Source: DATLSM01 sp963722965 | GTDB lineage: Bacteria > Actinomycetota > Thermoleophilia > Solirubrobacterales > 70-9 | DNA length: 64,000 bases | Assembly: GCA_963722965.1 (NCBI GenBank) | Contig: CAVROX010000004.1 | Span: forward strand, 1-64,000 | Direction of reading: 5' to 3' | Shown: piece after piece, positions 27,829 through 36,761 of the stretch | How positions within the stretch are numbered: position 1 is the first letter of the stretch | Layout: every line of letters starts with the position of its first letter | The notes under the pieces: generated by a model | What the model was told of the DNA's origin: nothing | Database searches by the model: none | The model's input: only the letters and a program-made list of their open reading frames with translations | Position numbers and translations under genes: made by a program

Positions 27829-28804
27829 CTAGAGGCCTGATGTGGGTTAGCGGCTAAGGCGAGGAGCCAGGTCCTAGATAAGGAAAAGGGTCCCCAGCCC
27901 TGCAATCTCGTGATTGGAGCACGAAGTGACAGCATCGCTGGAGACCCTTGTAGTCGCAGCTTACGTGTTCGCTCACTCGCTGCCGATTCCTCGCCCCGGC
28001 CCCGAAGGCAAGATCAACGATGCCGAGCTGATCGCACTATCTGTCGCTCAGGCAGCGGTCGGAGAGCCCTCTGATCGCAAGTTCGGGGGCATGATGCGCC
28101 TACCGGGCTGGTTTGCCCACCTTCCCGATCAGTCCCAATACAACCGCCGCCTGCGTCGCCTTGGCCCCTACATCGTCATGGTCGGGCTTCAGTTGGCCGA
28201 GCTGGTCGCCTCAGGATCAACCCGGCTCGCCGACGGCACGCTGATCGGCTGCGCCAACTACGCCGGCTGTGCCTCAAAGAGCCACTTCGCCGGGGATGCC
28301 GGCATACGGCTACTGCCCCTCCAAGAGCCGCTTTTACTGGGGATGCGCCTGGTCTTGGTGACCGATCAGATGGGGGTGCCGCTGGGCTATGACCTGGTCG
28401 CACCCGCAGAAGGCGAGCGCGAGCCGCTCTTTCGGCTTGCCCAGGCCCCACCCAGACACGGTCCTTTTCGCCGACAAGGGGTTTTGGGGAGCGGAGTTTG
28501 AGCACTCGATCGAGCTCGATCTGCGCCCAGCTGATCACCCCCGGGCGCCACCGCCTCGGCGAGCGTCCCCCAATCGAGGTCGCCAGGGCCTCGATCCGAC
28601 TCGTGATCGAGTCGGTGTTCTCCAACCTAAAGCGCCAGATGCGCTTGAAGAGCACCTCGCCAAGACCCTTGGCGGCCTGGTTCAACGCGTCGCCCAACGT
28701 CTGCTCGCCCTGACGCTTGGGATGTTCATCAACGCCCAGCTGGGCCGGCCGGCTGCGGAGCCTCGTCGCCTATGACGGGCGCTGAACCCGCATCAGGCCT
28801 CTAG
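27829..28804 (+). mobile_element. IS982-like insertion sequence, about 0.97 kb
   Basis: Bounded by inverted repeats: left AGGCCTGATGTGGGTT-AGCG from 27833, right complement AGGCCTGATGCGGGTTCAGCG ending at 28800, each flanked by CTAG (27829-27832 and 28801-28804). CTAG is palindromic, so it can be read as a 4-bp target duplication or as part of the repeats. The transposase inside is frameshifted. The element sits between the first pilin and the prepilin peptidase, where the two pilus arms meet. Confidence 0.75.
27914..28785 (+). pseudogene. IS982-like transposase, frameshifted
   Basis: Reading begins at TTG 27914 or GTG 27926 (TASLETLVVAAYVFAHSLP). LPDQSQYNRRLRRLGPYIV is typical of actinobacterial IS982 transposases. 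The frame slips near 28300, where another frame gives YGYCPSKSRFYWG, returns for MRLVLVTDQMGVPLGYDL, slips again near 28430 (LFADKGFWGAEFEHS) and again near 28530 (IRLVIESVFSNLKRQMRLK). The end near 28785 lies within the right inverted repeat. It cannot encode a full enzyme as written. Confidence 0.75.
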
Positions 28805-28956
28805 ATGCCTCAAAGGCGAGTCGCTTGCTCTCAAGTCATTCCCGCCTGGCCTGCACCCCTGAAATCAGTCCACGTGGCCCACTCTGCGGGGGTTAGATCA
28901 CCAGCACTTTCTCCCCGCTCGAGGACCACGTGAGTTGATGCAGCTCAGATGAAGCT

Positions 28957-29712
28957 TCAAAATGTGTGGAGATAGAGATCGATCAGCTGGTTGCCGACCA
29001 GCATCCCTACCACCCCGCCGAGGGCGAGGAAGGGACCGAACGGAATCGCCATCTTGCGAGCCCGGGCCCCGTGCCGTGCGATCAGCGTGAGCCCCACCAG
29101 GCTTGCGACCAGCAACCCGAAAAGAATGGCCGGAGCCACGGCGCGTCCTAGGAAGAGTCCCATCACTGCCGCCAGCTTGGCGTCGCCAAGGCCCATCCCA
29201 GCTGGGTAGGCAAACACGATAAGGAAGAGCAGCCCACCCGCCGCCGCGGCTGCCGCGGCGCGTTCGGCCATTCCACCAGGGTCGCTTGGCGCCGCAATCG
29301 CAACGCAGATCACCGCCCCGCCGAGCAGAATCTTGTTGGGGATTATGCGCTGCTCGAGATCGGTCAGGGTGATCGCGGCAAGCATCGTCACAAAGGTCAG
29401 GTCAATCGCTATCCCTGCCGCGGTTGTACCTCTGTGGACGAGCACGGTGACTGCGAAGATTGTCCCGACGCTGAACTCGGTCAGAGGGTAAAGCGGAGAT
29501 ATGCGAGCGCCACAGCAGCGTGCCTTTCCACCAAGCAAGAGCCAGGAAATGAGCGGGATGTTGTCGTAGCTGGCGATCTGCGCCCCGCAGGCCGGGCACT
29601 GCGAACGGGGACCAACGATCGAGATACCCCGCGGCACCCGGTGGGCGACCGCGGTGGCAAAGCTGCCGGCAACAAGACCCCCAAGGAACGCGATCGCGAC
29701 AACGCTGGCCAT
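28957..29712 (-). CDS. pilD: Prepilin peptidase / N-methyltransferase (A24 family)
   Basis: Polytopic membrane aspartic protease that cleaves prepilin leaders and methylates the new N-terminus. 251 residues. The N-terminal domain has the zinc cysteines CPACGAQ and CCGA around YDNIPLISWLLL. Catalytic aspartates are in ITLTDLEQRIIPNK and GMGLGDAKLAAVMG, as in characterised family members. About seven membrane helices. It is the only prepilin peptidase in the window and should process all five prepilins here. Confidence 0.92.
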   Translation of the reverse strand: MASVVAIAFLGGLVAGSFATAVAHRVPRGISIVGPRSQCPACGAQIASYDNIPLISWLLLGGKARCCGARISPLYPLTEFSVGTIFAVTVLVHRGTTAAGIAIDLTFVTMLAAITLTDLEQRIIPNKILLGGAVICVAIAAPSDPGGMAERAAAAAAAGGLLFLIVFAYPAGMGLGDAKLAAVMGLFLGRAVAPAILFGLLVASLVGLTLIARHGARARKMAIPFGPFLALGGVVGMLVGNQLIDLYLHTF

Positions 29713-30109
29713 TGCGACGGGAGTTCTACCCTAGATCTAATGGTTGCCGCGCCATCACTCGGTGCGCCAAGGCTTAACCGTGGCTCGGCTGGGCGGTGAT
29801 TTAGACTTATTGCGCCGCCAAGTGCGCGCGGTGGCCTGCAATTTGGCCGCCACAGTTAGAGTTCACCCAGGACCAAAAGGACGCGGCCCGAATTCGCCGA
29901 CCGGTTCAATGCCCTCGCGGCGGGCGCCTGATTGGCAGCGGTGTGAAGCGGGCGCCGAGCTGGTGAAGCGGGCCATAAAGGACCGCGTATCGGCGAGGAC
30001 CCGGGCTCTGGCGGGCGCTTGCTTGGATTGGCCTCTCGATCCGCGTTCGGAGCGGCGGACCGGATTTGCCGACGGCACTGATCAGCCAGGCATGGACTTG
30101 CCGCGACGA
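29713..30109. other. Intergenic region between prepilin peptidase and Ig-repeat protein
   Basis: About 400 bp. Short open frames here continue as antisense shadows of the neighbouring gene and show no family features. No hairpin with a T run and no riboswitch-like motif found. It presumably holds the pilD promoter, which I could not place. Confidence 0.4.
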
Positions 30110-31498
30110 TCAGCTGCGGCGAGCCACCTTGAATCGCCGCGTCACTCCCTTTTGCTCCGCGTTGCCGGCCCCATCGATCCCTTTCACATGAACGACGTAA
30201 GATCGAAAGCGGAGATGGCGCAGGTGCAGCGGTGTGTGACAGGGCCTCCACTTCCCCCGATTGACCTTGCAGTAAAAGCTCGTCCCAAACGGGTCATCGG
30301 TGATATCGGTGAAGCGGAAGACAGCAGTTCGCCTGTGGGTCACTGCGCCAGGAGCCATCGTAAACATGGTATGGGGAGGGGTCGAGTCCTCCCTGTATTG
30401 GACCGGTGCCGAGCAAGGTGAGTGGGCCCCACCGGCACCCACCGACTCTCCGTAGAAGGTGGTCGACGCATTTTCGGCAACCCGAACCGAAATGCCAGAA
30501 ACGAACTGAGCGGTTGAGCCTGTGCTCACCGCCGCACCCTTGCAGGCAGAGTTCTCGAAGATCTCAACGGTCTTGGCAAAGGGGGCCGAACCGGTCACGA
30601 GCGGCGTAGTGTCGTTGGATAGTTGACTCGGGTCAGTGCGCACTTGTGGAGCAGGCGGCGGCGAGGTTTCCCTGCCTTCGCCCGGTTTACCTTCACCTTC
30701 GCCCGGTTCTTCTTCGACCATTGGAGCTATGTCCTGGTATTCGACCGACGACGTCGAGCAGGTAGAGATCAGTGTTTCTGCCAAGGTTGCCTTGGCGTAA
30801 AAGGTCGTGACAGAATTTTCGGGCACAGAGACTGGAATGCCTTCCGTCGCGAAGACAGCAGCGGATCCGCTTGCGACCGGCAGCCCAGAGCAATCTGCGT
30901 TTGTGTAGATGGACACGATCGATTCAGATTCGGCATTGCCGATCAAGTGCGGATTGACGTTGTTCGCAGGTGATTCCGGACTGACAGAGCTAAACGTCGG
31001 AGGTTCTGGGGGAGTGCTCACTTGGCGGTACACCACTCCCCGAGGCGAGCATGGCGAAGTTCCACTTTCTTTGGTGAGGCTCGCGTAAAACGTCGTGACC
31101 GAATCGGGTTCCACTTGGACTTCGATTCCGGGGCCTTCAAATTCGCCGGACGTGCCTTCGGCAGCGATCGCTTCTGGGTTGCTGCAGTTTGGTTCATTGG
31201 CATAGATCGTGATCGTGCCGGGCGGTTCGACCGTACTCGTCACCGCGCCGTTGAAGTGCTTCACCTGCCTCGGTCTCAGCACAGCGGTGATCACCCCTTC
31301 TGCCTCTCCCTGAACCCGCGGCGCTAACGACGTGCCAGGCGATGTCGGATTGGTTCCGGATAACGTCGGCGAGGCCGGATTGGCCAGTGCCGTGGACGTT
31401 AGAAGAGCTGGCGAGGTGAGTGCCGCGAGTGCGAGCAGCCCACGGAGGAGCTTCTTGCTCAAGTGCGACCCCAGCGATCGTTTAGCGAAGGAGATCAT
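30110..31498 (-). CDS. Secreted protein with three Ig-like repeats
   Basis: 462 residues. Signal peptide (KKLLRGLLALAALTSPALL) with likely cleavage after ALA near residue 39. Three repeats of about 100 residues share a C-x-n-GI-x-V-x-V...TTFYA...CS...Y pattern (TTFYASLTKESGTSPCS, TTFYAKATLAETLISTCS, TTFYGESVGAGGAHSPCS), each with two cysteines that could pair. A Glu/Pro/Gly spacer follows the second repeat. The end (FRFTDITDDPFGTSFYC, VHVKGIDGAGNAEQ) is a known actinobacterial extracellular beta-sandwich module. Its place between pilin and pilD suggests a pilus-associated surface protein (inference). Confidence 0.72.
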   Translation of the reverse strand: MISFAKRSLGSHLSKKLLRGLLALAALTSPALLTSTALANPASPTLSGTNPTSPGTSLAPRVQGEAEGVITAVLRPRQVKHFNGAVTSTVEPPGTITIYANEPNCSNPEAIAAEGTSGEFEGPGIEVQVEPDSVTTFYASLTKESGTSPCSPRGVVYRQVSTPPEPPTFSSVSPESPANNVNPHLIGNAESESIVSIYTNADCSGLPVASGSAAVFATEGIPVSVPENSVTTFYAKATLAETLISTCSTSSVEYQDIAPMVEEEPGEGEGKPGEGRETSPPPAPQVRTDPSQLSNDTTPLVTGSAPFAKTVEIFENSACKGAAVSTGSTAQFVSGISVRVAENASTTFYGESVGAGGAHSPCSAPVQYREDSTPPHTMFTMAPGAVTHRRTAVFRFTDITDDPFGTSFYCKVNRGKWRPCHTPLHLRHLRFRSYVVHVKGIDGAGNAEQKGVTRRFKVARRS

Positions 31499-31588
31499 TT
31501 GTCTCAGGAAGGGAAGCTTGGCCCAAGTATCGGTATCGGCCCAGCCTCGGCTTTAATGAGTTCAAGCGGACAGAGTGGACGAACGCAT

Positions 31589-31615
31589 GAGGGGCGGGCA
31601 CAAGGCCCACCCCTC
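31589..31615 (-). terminator. Strong hairpin after the riboswitch-linked pilin
   Basis: Inverted repeat GAGGGGCGGGC-ACAAG-GCCCACCCCTC, 11-bp arms with one G-U type mismatch, starting about 50 bp after the pilin stop on the minus strand. No T run follows, so it may be a factor-assisted terminator or a 3' stabilising hairpin for an abundant pilin mRNA. Confidence 0.5.
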
Positions 31616-31666
31616 AGCTACGTTCACGCTTGGCATGTCAATACCAGGCGATCTGTTCAGGCCCGA

Positions 31667-32122
31667 TCAGCCGTGGGCCCAACTTTCGGATGCAGGGCAA
31701 CCACCGTGTTCTTTAGGAGTACAGGGGAACGTCAGTTCGCCAGCGTTGTTGACGATTTTGAACACGTCGCCTGTGCTCGATTCTGATTCGATCGTGTAGG
31801 TGGTTTTACCAAGCCCCGAAAGTTTGAAGGTGGCGCTTTTCAGCGTCGGCTCAATCGTTCTCAGGGCTGCTTCGGTGGCCGTGGTGTATTCGCCTTCGTG
31901 TTCGGTAGCGAAGGTCTCAATCGCGACCTGCGCAGTATGGGCGTACTCCTTGGCCTTTGCATCGTTTGCCTTTTCGCGCTGATTGAAGAACGCCGGCAGC
32001 GCGATCGCGGCCAGGATTCCCATAATCAGCATCACGACGAGGAGCTCGATCAGCGTGAAGCCGGCCTCACTCTCGCCATTTAGCCGGGCACCAACTTTGG
32101 CCCGGAGATTCTGGAGAAACAT
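31667..32122 (-). CDS. pilA: Type IV major pilin
   Basis: 151-residue prepilin from ATG 32122 with a strong AGGAGG ribosome site at 32127-32132. The 21-residue basic leader (MFLQNLRAKVGARLNGESEA) ends at G, then FTLIELLVVMLIMGILAAIA and LPAFFNQREKANDAKAKEYA. The globular part is short with a single cysteine pair near the end (PCTPKEHGGCPASESW). Similar to the pilin at 27163. The riboswitch-like leader at 32191-32278 and the strong ribosome site mark this as the likely main pilin. Confidence 0.9.
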   Translation of the reverse strand: MFLQNLRAKVGARLNGESEAGFTLIELLVVMLIMGILAAIALPAFFNQREKANDAKAKEYAHTAQVAIETFATEHEGEYTTATEAALRTIEPTLKSATFKLSGLGKTTYTIESESSTGDVFKIVNNAGELTFPCTPKEHGGCPASESWAHG

Positions 32123-32190
32123 AGGTACCTCCTGTGGACCTATCGTTTGCGCCAGAGCCCCGTCGCGTACGGCCACGTGGTGTCCATTGA

Positions 32191-32278
32191 CCCCGGTGGT
32201 AGCCCGATGGCTCCCAGATGGAAGCCCTCGATAGCTTTGCACCCTCGCCTCACGGTGAGTTTGCCTTTTTAACCGGGG
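32191..32278 (-). promoter_or_regulatory. c-di-GMP-I (GEMM) riboswitch upstream of pilin
   Basis: 88-nt leader element read on the minus strand. Closing stem CCCCGGU (32278-32272) pairs perfectly with ACCGGGG (32197-32191). Next come AAAAAGGCAAA, a stem CUCACC-GUGA-GGCGAG with a GNRA tetraloop and one A-C mismatch (32259-32244), the core GCAAAGC (32240-32234), and a second 7-bp stem GGCUUCC-AUCU-GGGAGCC (32226-32209), then AUCGGGCUACC. This order and the conserved strings are those of GEMM-I RNAs. It ends 68 nt before the pilin ATG. The residue I align with G20 is G, favouring c-di-GMP over cGAMP; that alignment was done by eye. Confidence 0.85.
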
Positions 32279-32398
32279 CACTGGCAGGTTCATTACAAGC
32301 CCTTAATCGACCTTCCGCCAGCCACCTTTAGTGGTTTTGGCCCGATTCTGAACGAAACCGACTTTTCCGCATTGGGGCGCCGAGAACTCGCCTTATCT

Positions 32399-32430
32399 GT
32401 ACTCAAAAGTACGGATCGCCTGGGCGATCA
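32399..32430 (-). terminator. Two small hairpins downstream of pilC
   Basis: GTACT-CAAA-AGTAC (32399-32412) and GATCGCC-TG-GGCGATC (32415-32430), both perfect, about 110 bp after the pilC stop and upstream of the riboswitch. No T run follows. They may separate the pil operon transcript from the pilin transcription unit. Confidence 0.35.
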
Positions 32431-32539
32431 GATGCTCATCCCGATTCGCTCCAACGAACGTCCAATGGTGTGTTGGTGATTGCCGATCTGTCACACACCC
32501 GGTTGCAGACCGTCTGTAACTCCGAGGAATAGCCGCAGC

Positions 32540-33784
32540 TCAGCGGATATGTTCGTAAATACTGAACAGCGGCAGGTACATCGAGATCACGATGAAGCCG
32601 ACGACACCGCCGACGAAAACGATCATCAGCGGCTCGATCAGCGCGGTGAGGGCCTTGATCTTGGCGTCGACCTCTGCCTCATAGAAATCGGCGATCTTGC
32701 TCAGCATGTGCTCGAGCTGACCGGTTTCCTCGCCAACCGAGATCATGTGGCCCACCATCGAAGGGAAGATCGGGTTCTTCTCGATCGGACCGGCGAGGGA
32801 TCCGCCCCGCTTGACGGAGGCGTAGACGTCCTCCATCGCCTCCTCCACCACGACGTTACCTGCAGTCTCGCCGGTCAGCTTGATCGACTGCAGCATCGGC
32901 ACCCCCGAGGAGACCGAGCCGGCGAAGGTGCGCGACCAACGGGCCAGGGCAACTTTTTGGATCACGTCTCCGATTTTGAACGGGATCTTGAGTTTGAAGC
33001 GATCCCAGTGGGCGTGGCCGCGATCTGTTTTCTTCCATCTGAAGAAGACAAAGACGCTCAGCACTAACCCGGGGATGATCAAGTACCAGTAACCCGTGAG
33101 GGCGTTGGAGACGTCGACGCAGAGCTGGGTGGGCGCAGGCAGCCCAGTAGCTTCTTCGGGGTTTTCGGCTGCGAGTTCCTGGAAAATCTTGACGAAGACG
33201 GGGATGACGACGACGACGATCGCGACCAGCACCACTATCGCGAAGCTGAAGACAAGCGCCGGATACATCAGCGCCGACTTGACCTGACGGCGCAAAGCGT
33301 CGGCCTTCTCTACCTGGAAGGCGATCCGGTCGAGTGCCTCCTCGAGGCGCCCCGATTGCTCGCCGGAGCGCACCATCGCCCGGAAGAGGCGATCGAAGAC
33401 CCTCGGGTGGCGCTCCATCGCCTGCTCAAGCGAGCTGCCCGCCTCAACGTCCTCCCTCACCCCGGCGACCGCGTCGCGGATCTCCTCGTCCACAGTCTGC
33501 TCTTCGAGCGTTTCCAGGGTGCGTAGCATCGGCATCCCCGAGGCGACGAGGGTCGCAAACTGGCGCGAAAAGACCGCCAGCTCGCGCATGTCGATCGACT
33601 GCCAACGCTTAAAGAGATCCTCGATCTTAAACGGCTCGTGCTTCTCGGAGACGTCGAGGACGATCAGGCCCCGCTGGCGCAGCTGCTCGGAGACCTGTGC
33701 CTTTGATTCGGCCTCCAGTTCCCCGTCTGAGGCGACGCCGGCGAGATTCAGGGCGCGAAAGGCAAAGGTTGTAGCGCTGGCCAT
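32540..33784 (-). CDS. pilC: PilC, pilus platform membrane protein
   Basis: Inner-membrane core protein on which the motor ATPases act. 414 residues with two GspF repeats: the first from about residue 68 (LAVFSRQFATLVASGMPMLRTL), the second from about 265 (RWSRTFAGSVSSGVPMLQSIKL). Three hydrophobic segments, near 165-190, 220-240 and 375-400 (PLMIVFVGGVVGFIVISMYL). The N-terminus FAFRALNLAGVASDGELEA is typical. It lies 3 bp after pilT in a five-gene run. Confidence 0.93.
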   Translation of the reverse strand: MASATTFAFRALNLAGVASDGELEAESKAQVSEQLRQRGLIVLDVSEKHEPFKIEDLFKRWQSIDMRELAVFSRQFATLVASGMPMLRTLETLEEQTVDEEIRDAVAGVREDVEAGSSLEQAMERHPRVFDRLFRAMVRSGEQSGRLEEALDRIAFQVEKADALRRQVKSALMYPALVFSFAIVVLVAIVVVVIPVFVKIFQELAAENPEEATGLPAPTQLCVDVSNALTGYWYLIIPGLVLSVFVFFRWKKTDRGHAHWDRFKLKIPFKIGDVIQKVALARWSRTFAGSVSSGVPMLQSIKLTGETAGNVVVEEAMEDVYASVKRGGSLAGPIEKNPIFPSMVGHMISVGEETGQLEHMLSKIADFYEAEVDAKIKALTALIEPLMIVFVGGVVGFIVISMYLPLFSIYEHIR

Positions 33785-33787
33785 CGT

Positions 33788-34939
33788 CTAGCCTCCGTTG
33801 GTGTAGGCGGGCGCCGGAGGCGCCAGGCTCTCGCCGGCCAGACCGTTGCCCGGCATCGGTGCGCCACCGCCAACCAACATGCGCTTCAGCTCCTCGGGCA
33901 CCGAGGAGCGCTGCTCTGCGAGAGCGCGGGTGATCTTGGCTGAGCGCACCAGTCGGGCCAGATCGGAATCCATGGTCTGCATCCCGACCGCGCCCGAGGT
34001 CTGCACGGCGGCGTAGATTTGGTGCGTCTTGCCCTCGCGGATCAGGTTTCGAACCGCCGGGGTCGGGATCAGCACCTCACAGGCGACCACCCGTCCCCGT
34101 CCGTCCGCGGTCGGCAAGAGCTGCTGAGTGACGATTCCCTGCAGGGCAATCGAGAGCTGGGTGCGCACCTGGCCCTGCTGGGAGGCTGGGAAGACGTCGA
34201 TGATCCGATCCACAGTCTGGGCCGTCGACTGGGTGTGCAGGGTGGCGAAGACCAGGTGGCCGGTCTCCGCCGCGGTGAGCGCGGTGGAGACCGTCTCCAG
34301 GTCGCGCATCTCGCCGACCAAAATCACGTCGGGATCCTCTCGCAGCGCGGCGCGCAGGCCGAGGGCGAAATCAGGAGCGTCAGAGCCGACCTCTCGCTGG
34401 TTGACTATCGAGCGTTTGTGGACGTGGAGGAACTCGATCGGGTCCTCGATGGTGAGGATGTGATCCTGGCGCTCGCTGTTGATCACGTCGATCATCGCCG
34501 CCAAGGTGGTCGACTTGCCCGAACCGGTGGGGCCGGTGACTAGTACAAAGCCGCGCGGCCGTTGGGTCAGGTCGCGCAGCACCTGAGGCACCCCCAGCGT
34601 GTCAAGACCCGGGATGTCTTGCGGTACCAAACGAAAGGCGGCGCTCACCGAGCCACGCTGGAAGAAGCAGTTGACGCGGAAGCGGGCAACACCGGGGATT
34701 GCGTAGGCAAAGTCGAGCTGCTTATCGTTCTCAAAGCGTTTGCGCTGGTCGTCGTTGAGGATGCCGTAGATCACCTCACGGGTCTCCTGGCCACTGAGCA
34801 CGGGGAAGCCCTCCATCGCGACTATCTTGCCCCGGTCACGGATCGCGGGGGGGAAGCCGGCGGTGAGGTGCACGTCAGAGGCCCGTACCTCGACCATCCG
34901 GCTGAGGACCTCAGCGAAGTCAAAATCAGGCAGTGACAC
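33788..34939 (-). CDS. pilT: PilT, pilus retraction ATPase
   Basis: Hexameric ATPase powering pilus retraction. 383 residues: N-terminal PAS-like domain (ASDVHLTAGFPPAIRDRGK), Walker A GPTGSGKSTTLAAM, Asp box ILTIEDPIEFLH, Walker B DVILVGEMRDLETV and His box. The C-terminal retraction motif is present as AVRNLIREGKTHQI, close to the AIRNLIRE consensus. Its start overlaps the pilB stop by 14 bp. Confidence 0.93.
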   Translation of the reverse strand: MSLPDFDFAEVLSRMVEVRASDVHLTAGFPPAIRDRGKIVAMEGFPVLSGQETREVIYGILNDDQRKRFENDKQLDFAYAIPGVARFRVNCFFQRGSVSAAFRLVPQDIPGLDTLGVPQVLRDLTQRPRGFVLVTGPTGSGKSTTLAAMIDVINSERQDHILTIEDPIEFLHVHKRSIVNQREVGSDAPDFALGLRAALREDPDVILVGEMRDLETVSTALTAAETGHLVFATLHTQSTAQTVDRIIDVFPASQQGQVRTQLSIALQGIVTQQLLPTADGRGRVVACEVLIPTPAVRNLIREGKTHQIYAAVQTSGAVGMQTMDSDLARLVRSAKITRALAEQRSSVPEELKRMLVGGGAPMPGNGLAGESLAPPAPAYTNGG

Positions 34940-36752
34940 GGAGCACCTCCTCGAGACTGGTCATCCCGACGCGCACCTTGGAGATCCCATCCTCGCGCAG
35001 GGTCAGCATCCCCTCCTGGCGGGCGACCGCGGCGATTTCGGGCTCCGCGGCACGCGTCACGGTCATCTCTTTCAGCCGTTCGCTGAGGCTCATCACCGAG
35101 TAGACGCCGACCCGGCCCCGGTAGCCGCCATGGCCGCAGCGTCCACAACCGACCGGCTCGTATGCCTCGATGTCGGCAGCGGCGGCGATCCCCGCCTCCG
35201 ACAGCGCAGCCGCGGGGATGATCGCTCGGCGCTTACAGTGCGCGCAAAGCTTTCGCGCCAGGCGCTGGGCGACTACGCAGTCAACAGCGGAGGCGGTGAG
35301 GAAGGTCTCGATCCCCATCTCGTTCAGCCGCGCGATCGCGCCCGGAGCGTCGTTAGTGTGCAGCGTGCTCAGCATCATGTGGCCGGTCAGGGCGGCCTCG
35401 ATCGCAATCCGGGCCGTCTCGGCATCGCGGATCTCGCCAACCATCACCACGTCGGGGTCGGCGCGAAGGATCGAGCGCAGCCCAGCGGCGAAATCAAGTC
35501 CCGCCTTGCGATTGACGTTGATCTGGTTGATCCCGTCGATCCGGTACTCGACGGGGTCCTCGATCGTGATGATGTTTTTCTCCACATCGTTGAGCTCCTG
35601 CAGCGCCGCGTAGAGGGTGGTCGACTTGCCCGAACCGGTCGGCCCGGTTACCAGCACCGCCCCGTAGGAGCGCCGGAACGCCCTCTCGAAGCGCATCCGG
35701 GCGGAGCCGTCCATCCCCAGGTCATCGAGTGAGCGCTGGGCGTTGCCCTCATCGAGAATGCGGATCGTCGCCCCCTCGCCGCGCTGGGTCGGCAGGGTTG
35801 TCACGCGCAGATCGACGCGGCGCTCCTCGACGGACACGCTGACCCGGCCGTCCTGGGGCACCCGCTTCTCGGCGATGTCGAGCTCGCTCATGATCTTCAA
35901 CCGCGAGATGACGGCGCTGATCATCCGCTTGGGCACGTGGGCGGCCTCCTTTAAGACGCCGTCGACTCGGAAGCGGATCCGCAGCTCTCCCCCGGAGGGC
36001 TCGAGGTGGATATCGGAGGCGCCCTCCCCAACCGCCTGGGCGAGAATGCTGTAGACGAGCTTGATCACCGGCGCATCCGCGGCACTGGCCTGCATCTCGC
36101 TGACCTCGGCGAGATGGCGCCCCTCGGCCCCCTCAACCTCCTCACGGTCTTGCTCCTCGATGATCGCCTCGGCGGCCGCGTTCTGCAGCGTGCCGAGCCG
36201 CGCGAGCAGCGCCTCGACGTCCTCTTCGGAGGCGACCGCAATGCGACAGTCAAGGCCGGTAGCGATCTGGATGTCATCGACCGCCAGGACGTTGGCTGGA
36301 TCCGCGGCCGCGACTAGGAGGGTGTGCTGGTCGACGTAGCCGACCGGGACGGCCTTGTAGCGGCGCGCCATCGAGACCGGGAAGAGAGCGGCGGCTGCGA
36401 CATCTGCGGTGTAGAGCGAGAGGTCGAGGTGGTCGAGCCCGTAGCGCTCGGCTATCGCCCGCGACAGTTGATCACCGTTGATCGCCCCCTGCTCCAAAAG
36501 CAGCGCCTCAGGTGCACGCCCCGCCGTGCGGGCTGCCTCGATCGCCGCTTGCACGGTCTCCAACGTGGCATAGCCAAGCTCGACCAGGGCATCGCTGGTA
36601 AAGCCGCGAGAATGACCCCGGTTAACGGGCGGGGTGAGACCCGGCACATCACTGTTCTCAGGGATCATCGGCATCGGCGCGGGTGCGGTCGCCCCGCCAG
36701 CGCCTGTGACTGGGCGGAGATGGCTTGGATATTGGCTTTCCTCGGAGCTCAC
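34926..36752 (-). CDS. pilB: PilB, pilus assembly ATPase with MshEN domain
   Basis: Extension motor, 608 residues. Residues about 45-190 form a GspE_N/MshEN domain (ALVELGYATLETVQAAIEAA, LLLEQGAINGDQLSRAIAE, RYGLDHLDL), a family known to bind c-di-GMP in MshE-type ATPases. The ATPase part has GPTGSGKSTTLYAAL, IITIEDPVEYRIDG, and VGEIRDAETARIAIEAALTGH. Four zinc-type cysteines are in KLCAHCKRR and GCGRCGHGG. Several consensus arginines of the MshEN motif are not obvious, so nucleotide binding is plausible but unproven. Confidence 0.93.
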   Translation of the reverse strand: MSSEESQYPSHLRPVTGAGGATAPAPMPMIPENSDVPGLTPPVNRGHSRGFTSDALVELGYATLETVQAAIEAARTAGRAPEALLLEQGAINGDQLSRAIAERYGLDHLDLSLYTADVAAAALFPVSMARRYKAVPVGYVDQHTLLVAAADPANVLAVDDIQIATGLDCRIAVASEEDVEALLARLGTLQNAAAEAIIEEQDREEVEGAEGRHLAEVSEMQASAADAPVIKLVYSILAQAVGEGASDIHLEPSGGELRIRFRVDGVLKEAAHVPKRMISAVISRLKIMSELDIAEKRVPQDGRVSVSVEERRVDLRVTTLPTQRGEGATIRILDEGNAQRSLDDLGMDGSARMRFERAFRRSYGAVLVTGPTGSGKSTTLYAALQELNDVEKNIITIEDPVEYRIDGINQINVNRKAGLDFAAGLRSILRADPDVVMVGEIRDAETARIAIEAALTGHMMLSTLHTNDAPGAIARLNEMGIETFLTASAVDCVVAQRLARKLCAHCKRRAIIPAAALSEAGIAAAADIEAYEPVGCGRCGHGGYRGRVGVYSVMSLSERLKEMTVTRAAEPEIAAVARQEGMLTLREDGISKVRVGMTSLEEVLRVTA

Positions 36753-36761
36753 GGGACCGGG

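Noticed and set aside
29744..30421. Plus-strand open frame of 225 codons
   Set aside because: It is mostly antisense to the secreted Ig-repeat protein, which has a signal peptide and clear repeats.
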